Assembly: GCA_963700925.1 (NCBI GenBank)
Contig: OY969553.1
Location: 310,001-374,000 of the forward strand
Source of the DNA: CAWJMD01 sp963700925
GTDB taxonomy: Bacteria > Actinomycetota > Actinomycetes > Actinomycetales > CAWJMD01
Length of the DNA stretch: 64,000 bases
Direction of reading: 5' to 3'
The notes below the pieces were generated by a model. That model worked only from the letters and a program-made list of their open reading frames with translations, was not told where the DNA came from and did not search any database. Made by a program: the position numbers and the translations under genes. This document shows positions 43,100 through 51,139 of the stretch, one piece after another. The first letter of the stretch is position 1, and every line of letters starts with the position of its first letter.

Positions 43100-44065
43100 A
43101 TGAGCGGCACTTTCCTGAGCTACCGCCGCGACGACGCCGCAGGCTGGGCGGGTCGGCTGTACGAGTACCTCGTGCGCGAGTGGGGACCGGACGAGGTCTT
43201 CATGGACATCGACGCCATCGCGCCCGGTGAGGACTTCCGCAAAGCCATCAGCAGCACGATGGACGTGAGCGACACGGTGCTCGTGGTGATCGGCCCGAGC
43301 TGGGTGAACGCCACCGACCATGCCGGCCGCCGCCGGCTGGACGACGAGAGGGACACGCACCGAGCCGAAGTCGCGGCAGCCCTGCAGGCACAAGACGTTC
43401 GGGTCATCCCGGTCCTGGTCGGCGGCGCCGCCATGCCTGTCGCCCCACAGCTGCCGGACGCCCTGCAGGAGCTCGCCTACCGCAATGCCGCGGTCATCGA
43501 CGACAGGCGGTTCCCGGCTGACGTGCGAGGGCTGATCGACGCGGTCAAGGAAGCCCGAGACGCAGCCACACGCTGGGAGTCTCCCGACGGTGGCCAGACA
43601 CCGGACCGGCCCCAGCCGCGGCAACGGGCGACCCCCACCCACCCGGCACCGGGTCGGGGCGGGTCGCGCCAGCCCGCTTCGAGCGCCGCTCCGACGTCCT
43701 TCCTGACGTCACCGCCTGTGCTGTCCGCCGCCGCGGGCATCCTCGTGGTCCTGGTCTGGGGGGCCCTCGTCGTCCGTGGATGGCACGACGAGATGTGGGG
43801 CATCCGCGCCGGCGCATCGCTGCTGCTCGTCGCCGTCGCCACCGCAGGGCTGTGGACGCGGCGTTGGCAGCTCGTGCTCTTCGGAGGCCTGGCCGGACTC
43901 GTGGGTCTGTTGCTGTGGGTCCTCCAGCTCATCCTCACGGGGCACACCACGCCCGAGCTCTTCTCGCTCGGCACCGACGGCGTCCCGAACGTCCTCTCGA
44001 TCCTCGGTGCCATCGTCGTGGTGGTCGCCGCGTTCGTGGGCAGGGCGTCCGAACAGCGAGCCTGA
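43100..44065 (+). CDS. TIR domain protein with C-terminal transmembrane helices
   Basis: 321 residues from ATG 43100. The TIR domain (about 1-150) shows MSGTFLSYRRDDAAGWAG (box 1), EVFMDIDAIAPGEDF, TVLVVIGPSWVN, and a glutamate in HRAEVAAAL where NADase TIRs carry the catalytic residue. A Pro/Arg-rich linker leads to four hydrophobic helices (LSAAAGILVVLVWGALVV, GASLLLVAVATAGLW, LFGGLAGLVGLLLWVLQL, NVLSILGAIVVVVAAFV). It is divergent from the M15-hydrolase-SLOG unit with a 261-bp gap. Possible NAD-cleaving or signal-relay effector at the membrane. Confidence 0.85.
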   Translation: MSGTFLSYRRDDAAGWAGRLYEYLVREWGPDEVFMDIDAIAPGEDFRKAISSTMDVSDTVLVVIGPSWVNATDHAGRRRLDDERDTHRAEVAAALQAQDVRVIPVLVGGAAMPVAPQLPDALQELAYRNAAVIDDRRFPADVRGLIDAVKEARDAATRWESPDGGQTPDRPQPRQRATPTHPAPGRGGSRQPASSAAPTSFLTSPPVLSAAAGILVVLVWGALVVRGWHDEMWGIRAGASLLLVAVATAGLWTRRWQLVLFGGLAGLVGLLLWVLQLILTGHTTPELFSLGTDGVPNVLSILGAIVVVVAAFVGRASEQRA

Positions 44066-44195
44066 CGGTCAGTCGCGCCAGTGCGGGCATCGCGAGGAGT
44101 CTCGGCGCGCCACGGTGCCCACGACGCCACACGACCAGCCGCAACTGTGGTCGCACACCACACAGAGCCGCGGCCTTCGCGGGCCTAGCGTCGGC

Positions 44196-45005
44196 GTGGT
44201 GGACGACTCCCCCGCAGCGACCGACACCGCGCGTGGGCCCGGCCTGCACGGGCGCACGGCGCTGGTGACCGGCGCTGCGAGCGGCATCGGCCTCGCGTGC
44301 GCGCGCCACCTCGCCGGGCTCGGCGCAACCGTGCTGGCGGTCGACGTCGACAGCTCCGGGCTCGAGGAGTTGGCCGCCGGCACCGAGGCGGGCACAGAGG
44401 CCGGCAAAGGCCTGAGAACCATCACCTGCGACCTGTCCGACCTCGACGCGGTCGACCGGCTGCCTGCCGACGTCGACGTGCTGGTCAACAACGCCGGACT
44501 GCAGCACGTCGCACCGGTGCACGAGTTTCCCGTCGACACGTTCTCGCTGATCCTGCGGGTGATGCTGGAGGCGCCGTTCCGACTGGCACGGCGCACCTTG
44601 CCGCACATGTACGAGCAGGGCTGGGGACGGGTGGTCAACATCTCCAGCGTCCACGGCCTGCGCGCGAGCCCCTTCAAGTCCGCGTACGTCACCGCCAAGC
44701 ACGGGCTCGAAGGGCTGTCGAAGGTCATCGCCCTGGAAGGCGCCGAGCATGGCGTCACCAGCAACTGCGTCAACCCCGCGTACGTGCGGACGCCCTTGGT
44801 GGAGAAGCAGATTGCCGACCAGGCGCGCACTCATGGCATCAGCGCGGACCAGGTGGTCGAGCAGGTGATGCTTGCGCCGGTCGCCGCCAAGCGACTCGTG
44901 GAACCCGACGAGGTGGCAGCCGTCGTGGCCTTCCTGTGCGGCCCGGGCACCGACTCGATCACCGGGTCGGCCATCACCCTCGACGGCGGCTGGACGGCCC
45001 ACTGA
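44196..45005 (+). CDS. Short-chain dehydrogenase, D-3-hydroxybutyrate dehydrogenase-like
   Basis: 269 residues from GTG 44196 (GTG 44199 also possible). The NAD-binding motif is TALVTGAASGIGLACARHL, then LVNNAGLQHVAPVHEFP, catalytic serine in NISSVHGLRASPFKSAY and tyrosine/lysine in SAYVTAKHG. PLVEKQIADQARTHGIS and GGWTAH are close to 3-hydroxybutyrate dehydrogenases. It links 3-hydroxybutyrate and acetoacetate. It is 53 bp upstream of the ornithine cyclodeaminase family gene. Confidence 0.88.
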   Translation: MVDDSPAATDTARGPGLHGRTALVTGAASGIGLACARHLAGLGATVLAVDVDSSGLEELAAGTEAGTEAGKGLRTITCDLSDLDAVDRLPADVDVLVNNAGLQHVAPVHEFPVDTFSLILRVMLEAPFRLARRTLPHMYEQGWGRVVNISSVHGLRASPFKSAYVTAKHGLEGLSKVIALEGAEHGVTSNCVNPAYVRTPLVEKQIADQARTHGISADQVVEQVMLAPVAAKRLVEPDEVAAVVAFLCGPGTDSITGSAITLDGGWTAH

Positions 45006-45058
45006 CCCCGGCCGGGTGCGCCCGAGGTAGGGCGCCGGCGCGTGGCAGGATCGTCCGC

Positions 45059-46042
45059 GTGAGCTCACAGGTCAGGATCCTCGACGCAGAGACCGTCGAG
45101 GCGCTCCTCGACACCGGCGACCTGGTCGACGCGCTCGCGGCCGCGATGGTCGAGCTGAGCGCCGGCACAGCGTCGATGCCGCCGCGGATCGGGTCACAGG
45201 TTCCCGAGCGCGACGGCGTGCTGCTCGTGATGCCCGCGTACCTGCCGTCGACCGGCAGCCTGTCGATCAAGGCGGTCAGTCTCTTCCCGCACAACGTCGG
45301 CGACGTGCCCACGCACCATGCCGTCGTGGTGGCCTTCGACGCCACGACCGGCGCTCCTCGCGCGGTCCTGGACGGCACCTACCTCACGGCTGCTAGGACC
45401 GCAGCGGGCTCGGCCCTGGCCACCCGCCTGCTGGCGCGGGTCGACGCCGGGGTGGTCGCCGTGCTCGGCACCGGCACGCAGGCGCGGTCGCACGCCGCAG
45501 CGATGACGAAGGTCAGACCGGTACGGGAGATCCGCGTCGCCGGCCGGAGCCAGTCCCGGGCACAGGCTCTCGCCGACGAGCTGGCAGAGGCACTCTCCCT
45601 GCCCGTCCACGCGTCAGGGAGCTACGCGGAAGCTCTCGACCGTGCCGACATCGTCTGCGCGGCAACGCTTTCCCCCGACCCGGTCGTCCGGCGTGAGTGG
45701 TTGTCGCCGGGGACGCACGTGAACTCCGTCGGCTTCGGCGTGCGGGAGGTCGACGCCGCGACCGTGGCCGACGCTCTGGTGGCGGTCGAGTCACGTGAGT
45801 CCGCACTGGCACCGGGCCCAGCCGGTGCCCTGGAGCTCGTGGCGGCGCTGGAGTCCGGGGTCGACATCGGTGTGGTCGCCGAGATCGGGGAGCTGGTGGA
45901 CGGAAGCGCGACGGGCCGCACGTCGGAGCAGCAGATCACCCTCTACAAGTCTGTCGGCGTCGCGGTCCAGGACGCGGCAGCGGCGTCTCTCGTGCTGGCG
46001 GCCGCGGAGCGCGCGGACGCCGGCACCCTCGTCAATCTCTAA
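45059..46042 (+). CDS. Ornithine cyclodeaminase / mu-crystallin family protein
   Basis: 327 residues from GTG 45059. The family pattern includes MPPRIGSQVPERDGVLLVMP, LSIKAVSLFPHNV, LDGTYLTAARTAAGSALATR, the NAD-binding VVAVLGTGTQARSHAAAMTKV and EIGELVDGSATGR. Substrates in this family include ornithine, alanine, or imino acids; the exact one is unknown. It lies beside the amino-acid-type ABC importer (convergent, 12 bp), which suggests amino acid metabolism. Confidence 0.87.
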   Translation: MSSQVRILDAETVEALLDTGDLVDALAAAMVELSAGTASMPPRIGSQVPERDGVLLVMPAYLPSTGSLSIKAVSLFPHNVGDVPTHHAVVVAFDATTGAPRAVLDGTYLTAARTAAGSALATRLLARVDAGVVAVLGTGTQARSHAAAMTKVRPVREIRVAGRSQSRAQALADELAEALSLPVHASGSYAEALDRADIVCAATLSPDPVVRREWLSPGTHVNSVGFGVREVDAATVADALVAVESRESALAPGPAGALELVAALESGVDIGVVAEIGELVDGSATGRTSEQQITLYKSVGVAVQDAAAASLVLAAAERADAGTLVNL

Positions 46043-46053
46043 AGGGTCAGTCT

Positions 46054-47139
46054 CTAGAGGGTCTTCGGGGCGTCGACTTTCGTCGGCTCCTTGTCGTCGC
46101 CGTCGGCCTCGTGCTCGGCTGCCTCCGCTGAACGAGGTCTCCACCGTTGCAACAGGTCTCGCGCCGTGCCCCAGATGCCGCGCCTGAACAACAGGACGAC
46201 GACCACGAAGACCGTGCCGGTGATGATTCCGGTGCCCTCGAAGCCCGACGAGGCCAGGTAGTCCTCCAGGATGATCACCAGTGCAGCCCCCAGCAGGCCA
46301 CCCCAGAGCGTGCCGATCCCGCCGAGCACCGTGATCAGCACGACCTTGCCGGACGTCGTCCAGTAGAGCTCCTGCAATGACGCGAACCCGTGGCTGATGG
46401 CGAACAGGCCACCGGCGACACCGGCCAGGCCGGCGGACTGCACGAACGCGATCAGCTTGTACTTCTGCACGTCGTAGCCCAGTGCCTGCGCGCGAGCCGG
46501 GTTGTCACGGATAGCCACCAGCACCCGACCGAAGGGCGAGTGGACGATCCGCCAGGCGATCCACATGCCACCGATCACGAAAGGCAGTGCGGCGTAGTAG
46601 AAGTAGAACGACTCGGTCTCGACCAGCTCGATTCCGAAGGCGTTCTGCGGGATGGCCTGCAGACCGTTCTCGCCACCGGTCAGGCCGCGTGCCTGGTTGG
46701 CGATGAAGTACAGCATCTGGGCGAAGGCCAGCGTCACCATCGCGAAGTAGATGCCGCTGGCTCGCACCGACAGGTAGCCGACTGGGACAGCGATCACCAT
46801 CGCGAACACCGCACCGGCCAGCACGGCCAACGGGAACGGCACTCCGGTGTGCACCGCCACCAGCCCCGTGACGTACGCCGAGCCGCCCCAGAACGCGGCA
46901 TGCCCGAACGAGAGCAGACCGGTGTAGCCGAGGAGGATGTCGAGCGCGACGGCGAACAGCGCCCACGCAGCGATGTCGAGCGCCACCGGCGGGTAGATGA
47001 GCCACGGCAGGGCGAGGGCTGACACGAGCCCGACTGCCAGCAGGAGCCAGCGGATGCTCGAGCGGTGCCGCCACTGCCCCAGCCGAGTTCCGCGCGCCGC
47101 CACCGCCGCGATGGAGGTCGTGCTCGGTGCCACGCTCAC
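46054..47139 (-). CDS. livM: Branched-chain amino acid-type ABC permease LivM
   Basis: 361 residues from GTG 47139, overlapping livH by 4 bp. About ten hydrophobic helices. The permease motif is GYTGLLSFGHAAFWGGSAYV and the EAA-like loop is in GYDVQKYKLIAFVQSAGLAGVAGGLFA. The C-terminus is hydrophilic (RRGIWGTARDLLQRW). It forms the channel with LivH, driven by LivF/LivG. The substrate may be a branched-chain amino acid, amide or urea. Confidence 0.9.
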   Translation of the reverse strand: MSVAPSTTSIAAVAARGTRLGQWRHRSSIRWLLLAVGLVSALALPWLIYPPVALDIAAWALFAVALDILLGYTGLLSFGHAAFWGGSAYVTGLVAVHTGVPFPLAVLAGAVFAMVIAVPVGYLSVRASGIYFAMVTLAFAQMLYFIANQARGLTGGENGLQAIPQNAFGIELVETESFYFYYAALPFVIGGMWIAWRIVHSPFGRVLVAIRDNPARAQALGYDVQKYKLIAFVQSAGLAGVAGGLFAISHGFASLQELYWTTSGKVVLITVLGGIGTLWGGLLGAALVIILEDYLASSGFEGTGIITGTVFVVVVLLFRRGIWGTARDLLQRWRPRSAEAAEHEADGDDKEPTKVDAPKTL

Positions 47140-48005
47140 CGGGACTCCTCCCGTCCGAGCAGGCCCGCAGGTCGCAGCAGGATCACCACGGCCATCAGCA
47201 CGAAGATCACGATCTGCGCGAACGCCGGCGCGTAGGCCTGGCCGAACGCCTCCACCAGCCCGACCAGGAAGCCACCGACGACCGCCCCGAGGATCGACCC
47301 GAGCCCGCCGATCACCACCACCGCGAACAGGATGATCACGAAGTTGCTCCCCATGTCGGCCGTGATGGCGCGGAAGGGTGCTGCCAGCACGCCGGCAAGC
47401 GCGGCCAAGGCGATCCCGAACCCGAAAACCGGTGTCACCCAACGACGTACGTTCACGCCGAGAGCTCCCGCCAGCTCTGGACGCTCGGTGGCGGCCCGCA
47501 CGATCATGCCGATCCGGGTCTTCGTCAGCAGCAGCCACACGGCCAGGCAGACGAGGATCGAGAAGCCGAAGACGAAGAGCTGATAGACGGGCAGCTGGAC
47601 GCCACCGACCGCCACCTGTCCGTTGAGCGACTCCGGCCGGGTGTAGGGCAGACCCGAGACGCCGTACCTCCGCTTGACCAGGTCGACCAGGAGCAGGGTC
47701 ATGCCGAAGGTGAGCAGGAAGTTGTAGAGCGGGTCCAGGGCGACCAGCCACCTGACCAGCAGCCGCTCCACGAGCACGCCGAAGACGAACATGATCAGCG
47801 GGACGACCGCGAGCGCGAGCCAGAACCCGAGCCCGAGGCCGTCCAGCAGCAGTGCCGCGACCACGGCGCCGAGCATGTAGCAGGCGCCGTGGGCGAAGTT
47901 CACCACTCCGAGCACGCCGAAGATCACGGCCAGGCCGAGGGCAGCGAGAGCGTAGAAGCTGCCGGCAGCGAGCCCCTGGACGACGTACTGAAGGATCTCG
48001 TTCAT
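47136..48005 (-). CDS. livH: Branched-chain amino acid-type ABC permease LivH
   Basis: 289 residues from ATG 48005. LQYVVQGLAAGSFYALAALG, GVLGVVNFAHGACYMLG, and the C-terminal VVVIGGLGSILGAVVGGFLVG are typical. About eight hydrophobic helices. An array of short repeats precedes it, separating it from the substrate-binding protein gene upstream. It belongs to the minus-strand importer operon livG-livF-livK-livH-livM. Confidence 0.92.
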   Translation of the reverse strand: MNEILQYVVQGLAAGSFYALAALGLAVIFGVLGVVNFAHGACYMLGAVVAALLLDGLGLGFWLALAVVPLIMFVFGVLVERLLVRWLVALDPLYNFLLTFGMTLLLVDLVKRRYGVSGLPYTRPESLNGQVAVGGVQLPVYQLFVFGFSILVCLAVWLLLTKTRIGMIVRAATERPELAGALGVNVRRWVTPVFGFGIALAALAGVLAAPFRAITADMGSNFVIILFAVVVIGGLGSILGAVVGGFLVGLVEAFGQAYAPAFAQIVIFVLMAVVILLRPAGLLGREESR

Positions 48006-48096
48006 CTCAGCCTCAGACTCAGCTTCAGACTTAGTTTTCAGACTTGGTTTTCAGACTCAGCTTCAGACTCAGCTTCAGACTCAGCTTCAGACTCAG
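48006..48096. repeat. 12-bp tandem repeat between livK and livH
   Basis: Units of CAGACTCAGCTT, four near-perfect and several degenerate, fill the gap between the binding protein stop (48093-48095) and the livH start. The last copy runs into the stop codon. It looks like replication slippage, and may alter the spacing or RNA structure in the operon. Confidence 0.85.
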
Positions 48097-49352
48097 CCCA
48101 GGTCGCAGCCTGCCGCGGCGGAGTCCTCGACCGGCCGGAACGCCTCCTCCGCGGGGATCGTCTCCAGGATCTCCTCGTAGTCCCAGTCCTCCTCGACGGC
48201 GTCGGCGGTCTTCACCTCGGCCAGGTACACGTCGTGCACCACACGGTGGTCCTCGGCGCGGACCGAACCGTTCCGTAGGAACACGTCCTCGATCTCGGCG
48301 CCCTCGAGCTCGGCGACGACGTCGTCGGAGCCGTCGGTGCCGGCGCGCTGGACCGCCTCGAGGTACTGCAGCGCCGCGGAGTAGTTGCCCGCGTGCGCGA
48401 AGGACGGCCGCGTGTCCGTCTCCTCGGTGAACCGGTCGGCCCACTCGCGCGTCTCGTCGTCGAGGTTCCAGTACCAGGCGTCGGTGAAGGTCGTCCCGGC
48501 GAACTGCTCGACGCCGAGGGAGTGGATGTCGGTGATGAACATCAGGCCGACGGCCAGGCTGACCCCCTGCTCACGCAGCCCGGACTGGTTGTACTGCTTG
48601 ACCAGGTTGATGAGGTCGCCACCGGCCTGCATGGTGCCGATCACGTCAGGCGAGCCCGATCCGGCCTTGGTCAGGAAGGTCGCGAAGTTGTCGTTCGGGA
48701 ACGGGGTCGCGATCGCCTCGGAGACCGTCCCGCCGGACTCCTCGATCGCCGCCGTGAAGGACTTGTTCATGTCCTGGCCGAAGGCGTAGTCGGGGTAGAT
48801 GATCGACCAGTTCTTGCCGCCCTGCTCGGTCACCGTCGCGCCCGTGCCGTTGGCCAGCATGTAGGTGTCGTAGGCCCAGTGGAACGTGTACTTGTTGCAC
48901 TGGGCGCCGGTGAGCTCCGTCGTGGCCGCGCCCACGTTGAGGAACAGCTTCTCCTGGGTCTTGGCCTGGCCCGCGACGGCCAGTGCGGCCGACGAGGTCG
49001 GAACGTCGAGGATGACGTCGGCCTGCTGCCGCTCGTACATCTCCTGCGCCTTGGTGTTGGCGATCTCGGGCTTGTTCTGGTGGTCGGCGGTGATCACCTC
49101 GATCTCGCTCGCCACCGCGTCGTCGCCGTACTTCTCCTGGTAGTCGGCGACGGCCATCTCGACGGCAGTCACGCTGTTGGGACCGGACAGGTCCTTGTAG
49201 ACCCCGGACTGGTCGTTGAGAACTGCCAGCACGACCTTGTCGTCCGTCAGCCCGCCCTCGTTGGTGCTGCTCGGCCCACCCTGGCCGCAGGCAGTGACCA
49301 GCAGCGTCGTGGACGCCAGCGCGGCCCAGGTCGCCAGAGTTGTTCTGCGCAT
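48093..49352 (-). CDS. livK: Branched-chain amino acid-type ABC substrate-binding lipoprotein
   Basis: 419 residues. The signal ends with the lipobox TTLLVTACGQ. The periplasmic-binding-protein type 1 fold follows: VVLAVLNDQSGVYKDLSGPN, VITADHQNKPEIA, LDVPTSSAALAVAG, IIYPDYAFGQDMN and the hinge region. Lipid-anchored outside the membrane. It captures the substrate for LivHMFG. It lies between repeats on both sides (48006-48096 and 49411-49450). Confidence 0.9.
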   Translation of the reverse strand: MRRTTLATWAALASTTLLVTACGQGGPSSTNEGGLTDDKVVLAVLNDQSGVYKDLSGPNSVTAVEMAVADYQEKYGDDAVASEIEVITADHQNKPEIANTKAQEMYERQQADVILDVPTSSAALAVAGQAKTQEKLFLNVGAATTELTGAQCNKYTFHWAYDTYMLANGTGATVTEQGGKNWSIIYPDYAFGQDMNKSFTAAIEESGGTVSEAIATPFPNDNFATFLTKAGSGSPDVIGTMQAGGDLINLVKQYNQSGLREQGVSLAVGLMFITDIHSLGVEQFAGTTFTDAWYWNLDDETREWADRFTEETDTRPSFAHAGNYSAALQYLEAVQRAGTDGSDDVVAELEGAEIEDVFLRNGSVRAEDHRVVHDVYLAEVKTADAVEEDWDYEEILETIPAEEAFRPVEDSAAAGCDLG

Positions 49353-49410
49353 CGGTGTTCTCTCCCTGTTGTCAGCTGTTTTCGAGCCGTTGACGATCCA
49401 TACCGGTTCT

Positions 49411-49450
49411 GGTCAGGTCTGGTCTGGTCTGGTCAGGTCTGGTCGGGTCT
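49411..49450. repeat. 5-bp tandem repeat between livF and livK
   Basis: Eight consecutive GGTCN pentamers (mostly GGTCT, also GGTCA and GGTCG) lie upstream of livK on the minus strand, in the 117-bp gap between livF and livK. In the minus-strand RNA they give a GACC-rich stretch about 60 nt before the livK start, so they could affect its expression. Confidence 0.85.
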
Positions 49451-49469
49451 GGTGGGTCGGACGGGTTCA

Positions 49470-50177
49470 CTACATGCCGAGGTACTCCATCAGCTCCTCG
49501 CGGCGGCGCCCGAAGTCGGCGTTGTCGAGGTGCTCGACGACCCGGCCCTGCGCCAGGAGGTAGTGGCGGTCGGCGACCTTCGAGGCGAAGCGGACGTTCT
49601 GCTCGACCAGCAGCACTGCCACGCCTTCGGACGAGACGGCGCGCACGATCTCGCCGATCCGGGAGACGATCACCGGCGCCAGTCCCTCCGTCGGCTCGTC
49701 GAGGAGCAGGAGGCGGGCGCCCATCCGCAGCACCCGTGCGATCGCGAGCATCTGCTGCTCGCCGCCGGAGAGGGTGGTTCCGGGCGCGGCGCGCCGGTCG
49801 GCCAGCACCGGGAAGGTCTCGTAGACGCGCTCCACCGACCAGGCGCCTTCGCCGATCCGTGGTGGCAGCAGGAGGTTCTCCTCGACGGTGAGGGTCGCGT
49901 ACACGCCTCGGTCGTCCTGGACCCAACCGAGCCCGGCACGCGCGCGGCGGTGGGATGGCATCGAGCTCAGGTCGGCACCGTCGAAGCTGACCTGTCCGCG
50001 CTGCTGGCGGTGCAGTCCCATCAGCGAGCGGAGCAGGGTCGTCTTGCCGGCACCGTTGCGGCCGACCAGGGTGACGACCTCGCCGGCCGCGACGTCCAGG
50101 CTGACGTCGGTGAGTGCCTGCGCCTCCCCGTACCAGGCCGACAGGCCGGCGACCTTCAGCCCGGAGGCCTCAGTCAT
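49470..50177 (-). CDS. livF: ABC transporter ATP-binding protein LivF
   Basis: 235 residues from ATG 50177. Walker A is TLVGRNGAGKTTLLRS, the Q-loop is WVQDDRGVY, the signature TLSGGEQQMLAIAR, and Walker B ARLLLLDEPTEGLAP. The H-loop reads VLLVEQNV, with Gln where His often occurs in this family position. It overlaps livG by 8 bp. It hydrolyses ATP to drive the importer together with LivG. Confidence 0.93.
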   Translation of the reverse strand: MTEASGLKVAGLSAWYGEAQALTDVSLDVAAGEVVTLVGRNGAGKTTLLRSLMGLHRQQRGQVSFDGADLSSMPSHRRARAGLGWVQDDRGVYATLTVEENLLLPPRIGEGAWSVERVYETFPVLADRRAAPGTTLSGGEQQMLAIARVLRMGARLLLLDEPTEGLAPVIVSRIGEIVRAVSSEGVAVLLVEQNVRFASKVADRHYLLAQGRVVEHLDNADFGRRREELMEYLGM

Positions 50178-50979
50178 GGCTGTCCTCCCCGAGGTACGCG
50201 GTGATGACTCGATCGTCGGTGCGCACCTCGTCGTACGTGCCCTCGGCGAGAACACGACCCTGCTGCAGCACCGTGACCCGGTCGGCCAGCGAGCCGACCA
50301 CGTGCATGTTGTGGTCCACGAGGACGACCGTGCGTCCGACGGAGACCTGGCGGATCAGCTCGATCGTGCGCGCGACGTCCTCCAAACCCATTCCGGCAGT
50401 GGGCTCGTCGAGCAGCATCAGGCGTGGGTCGAGAGCCAGCGCCAGAGCGAGCTCAAGTGCGCGCTTCTGCCCGTAGGCCAGCACGGCCGCGGGTCGCTCG
50501 GCCATCGCCGACAGCCCGACCTCCTCCAGCAGCTCCGCTGCGCGGCCGTCGAAGCGCCGCATCAGCGCGTCCGACCGCCAGAAGCGGTAGCCCTGCCGCG
50601 TCGTGCCCTGCAGGGCCAGCTCGACGTGCTCGTGCGGCGTCAGCTGGTCGAACAGGCTGGTGATCTGGAAGGACCTGGCCACTCCCAGGTGAGCGATCCG
50701 CTCCGGCGCCAGGCCGGTGACGTCGCGTCCGCCGAGCAGGACGGTGCCGGAGGTCGGCGCGAGGAACCCCGTGAGCAGGTTGAACAGCGTCGTCTTGCCG
50801 GCACCGTTGGGCCCGACCAGCGCGTGGATGGTCCCCTCGTCCACGGTCAGGTCGACGCCGTTGACCGCCGTGAAGCCCCGGAAGACCTTCGTCAGCGCGC
50901 GGGTCTCGAGCAGGGCGGCCCGGCCCGCTGGCTCGTCGAGCACAACGCCTCCCGCCTCGTGCGCACCGGTCCCGGCCAC
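50170..50979 (-). CDS. livG: ABC transporter ATP-binding protein LivG
   Basis: 269 residues from GTG 50979. Walker A is ALVGPNGAGKTTLFNLL, the Q-loop is RSFQITSLF, the signature is reduced (VLAYGQKRALELALAL) as usual in LivG, and Walker B is PRLMLLDEPTAGMG, followed by VVLVDHNM. It starts the minus-strand importer operon and is divergent from the PucR-type regulator gene, 160 bp away. Confidence 0.93.
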   Translation of the reverse strand: MAGTGAHEAGGVVLDEPAGRAALLETRALTKVFRGFTAVNGVDLTVDEGTIHALVGPNGAGKTTLFNLLTGFLAPTSGTVLLGGRDVTGLAPERIAHLGVARSFQITSLFDQLTPHEHVELALQGTTRQGYRFWRSDALMRRFDGRAAELLEEVGLSAMAERPAAVLAYGQKRALELALALALDPRLMLLDEPTAGMGLEDVARTIELIRQVSVGRTVVLVDHNMHVVGSLADRVTVLQQGRVLAEGTYDEVRTDDRVITAYLGEDSHD

Positions 50980-51139
50980 GACCCATCCTCACGTTGCTGT
51001 CTCGTTGCCCGCAGAACACCCTCACGGAACCCTAGGCCCGGCGCAAGGGCACGCTCATGGGGGCAGGCCACACACTCGTTCACCGAGAAGTAGGCGCAAC
51101 ATCCACAGTGCGAATGCCGCACAGTGGCAGTATCAGGGC

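Noticed and set aside
49411..49450. Riboswitch upstream of livK
   Set aside because: The segment is a simple pentamer repeat; no conserved aptamer pattern recognised.
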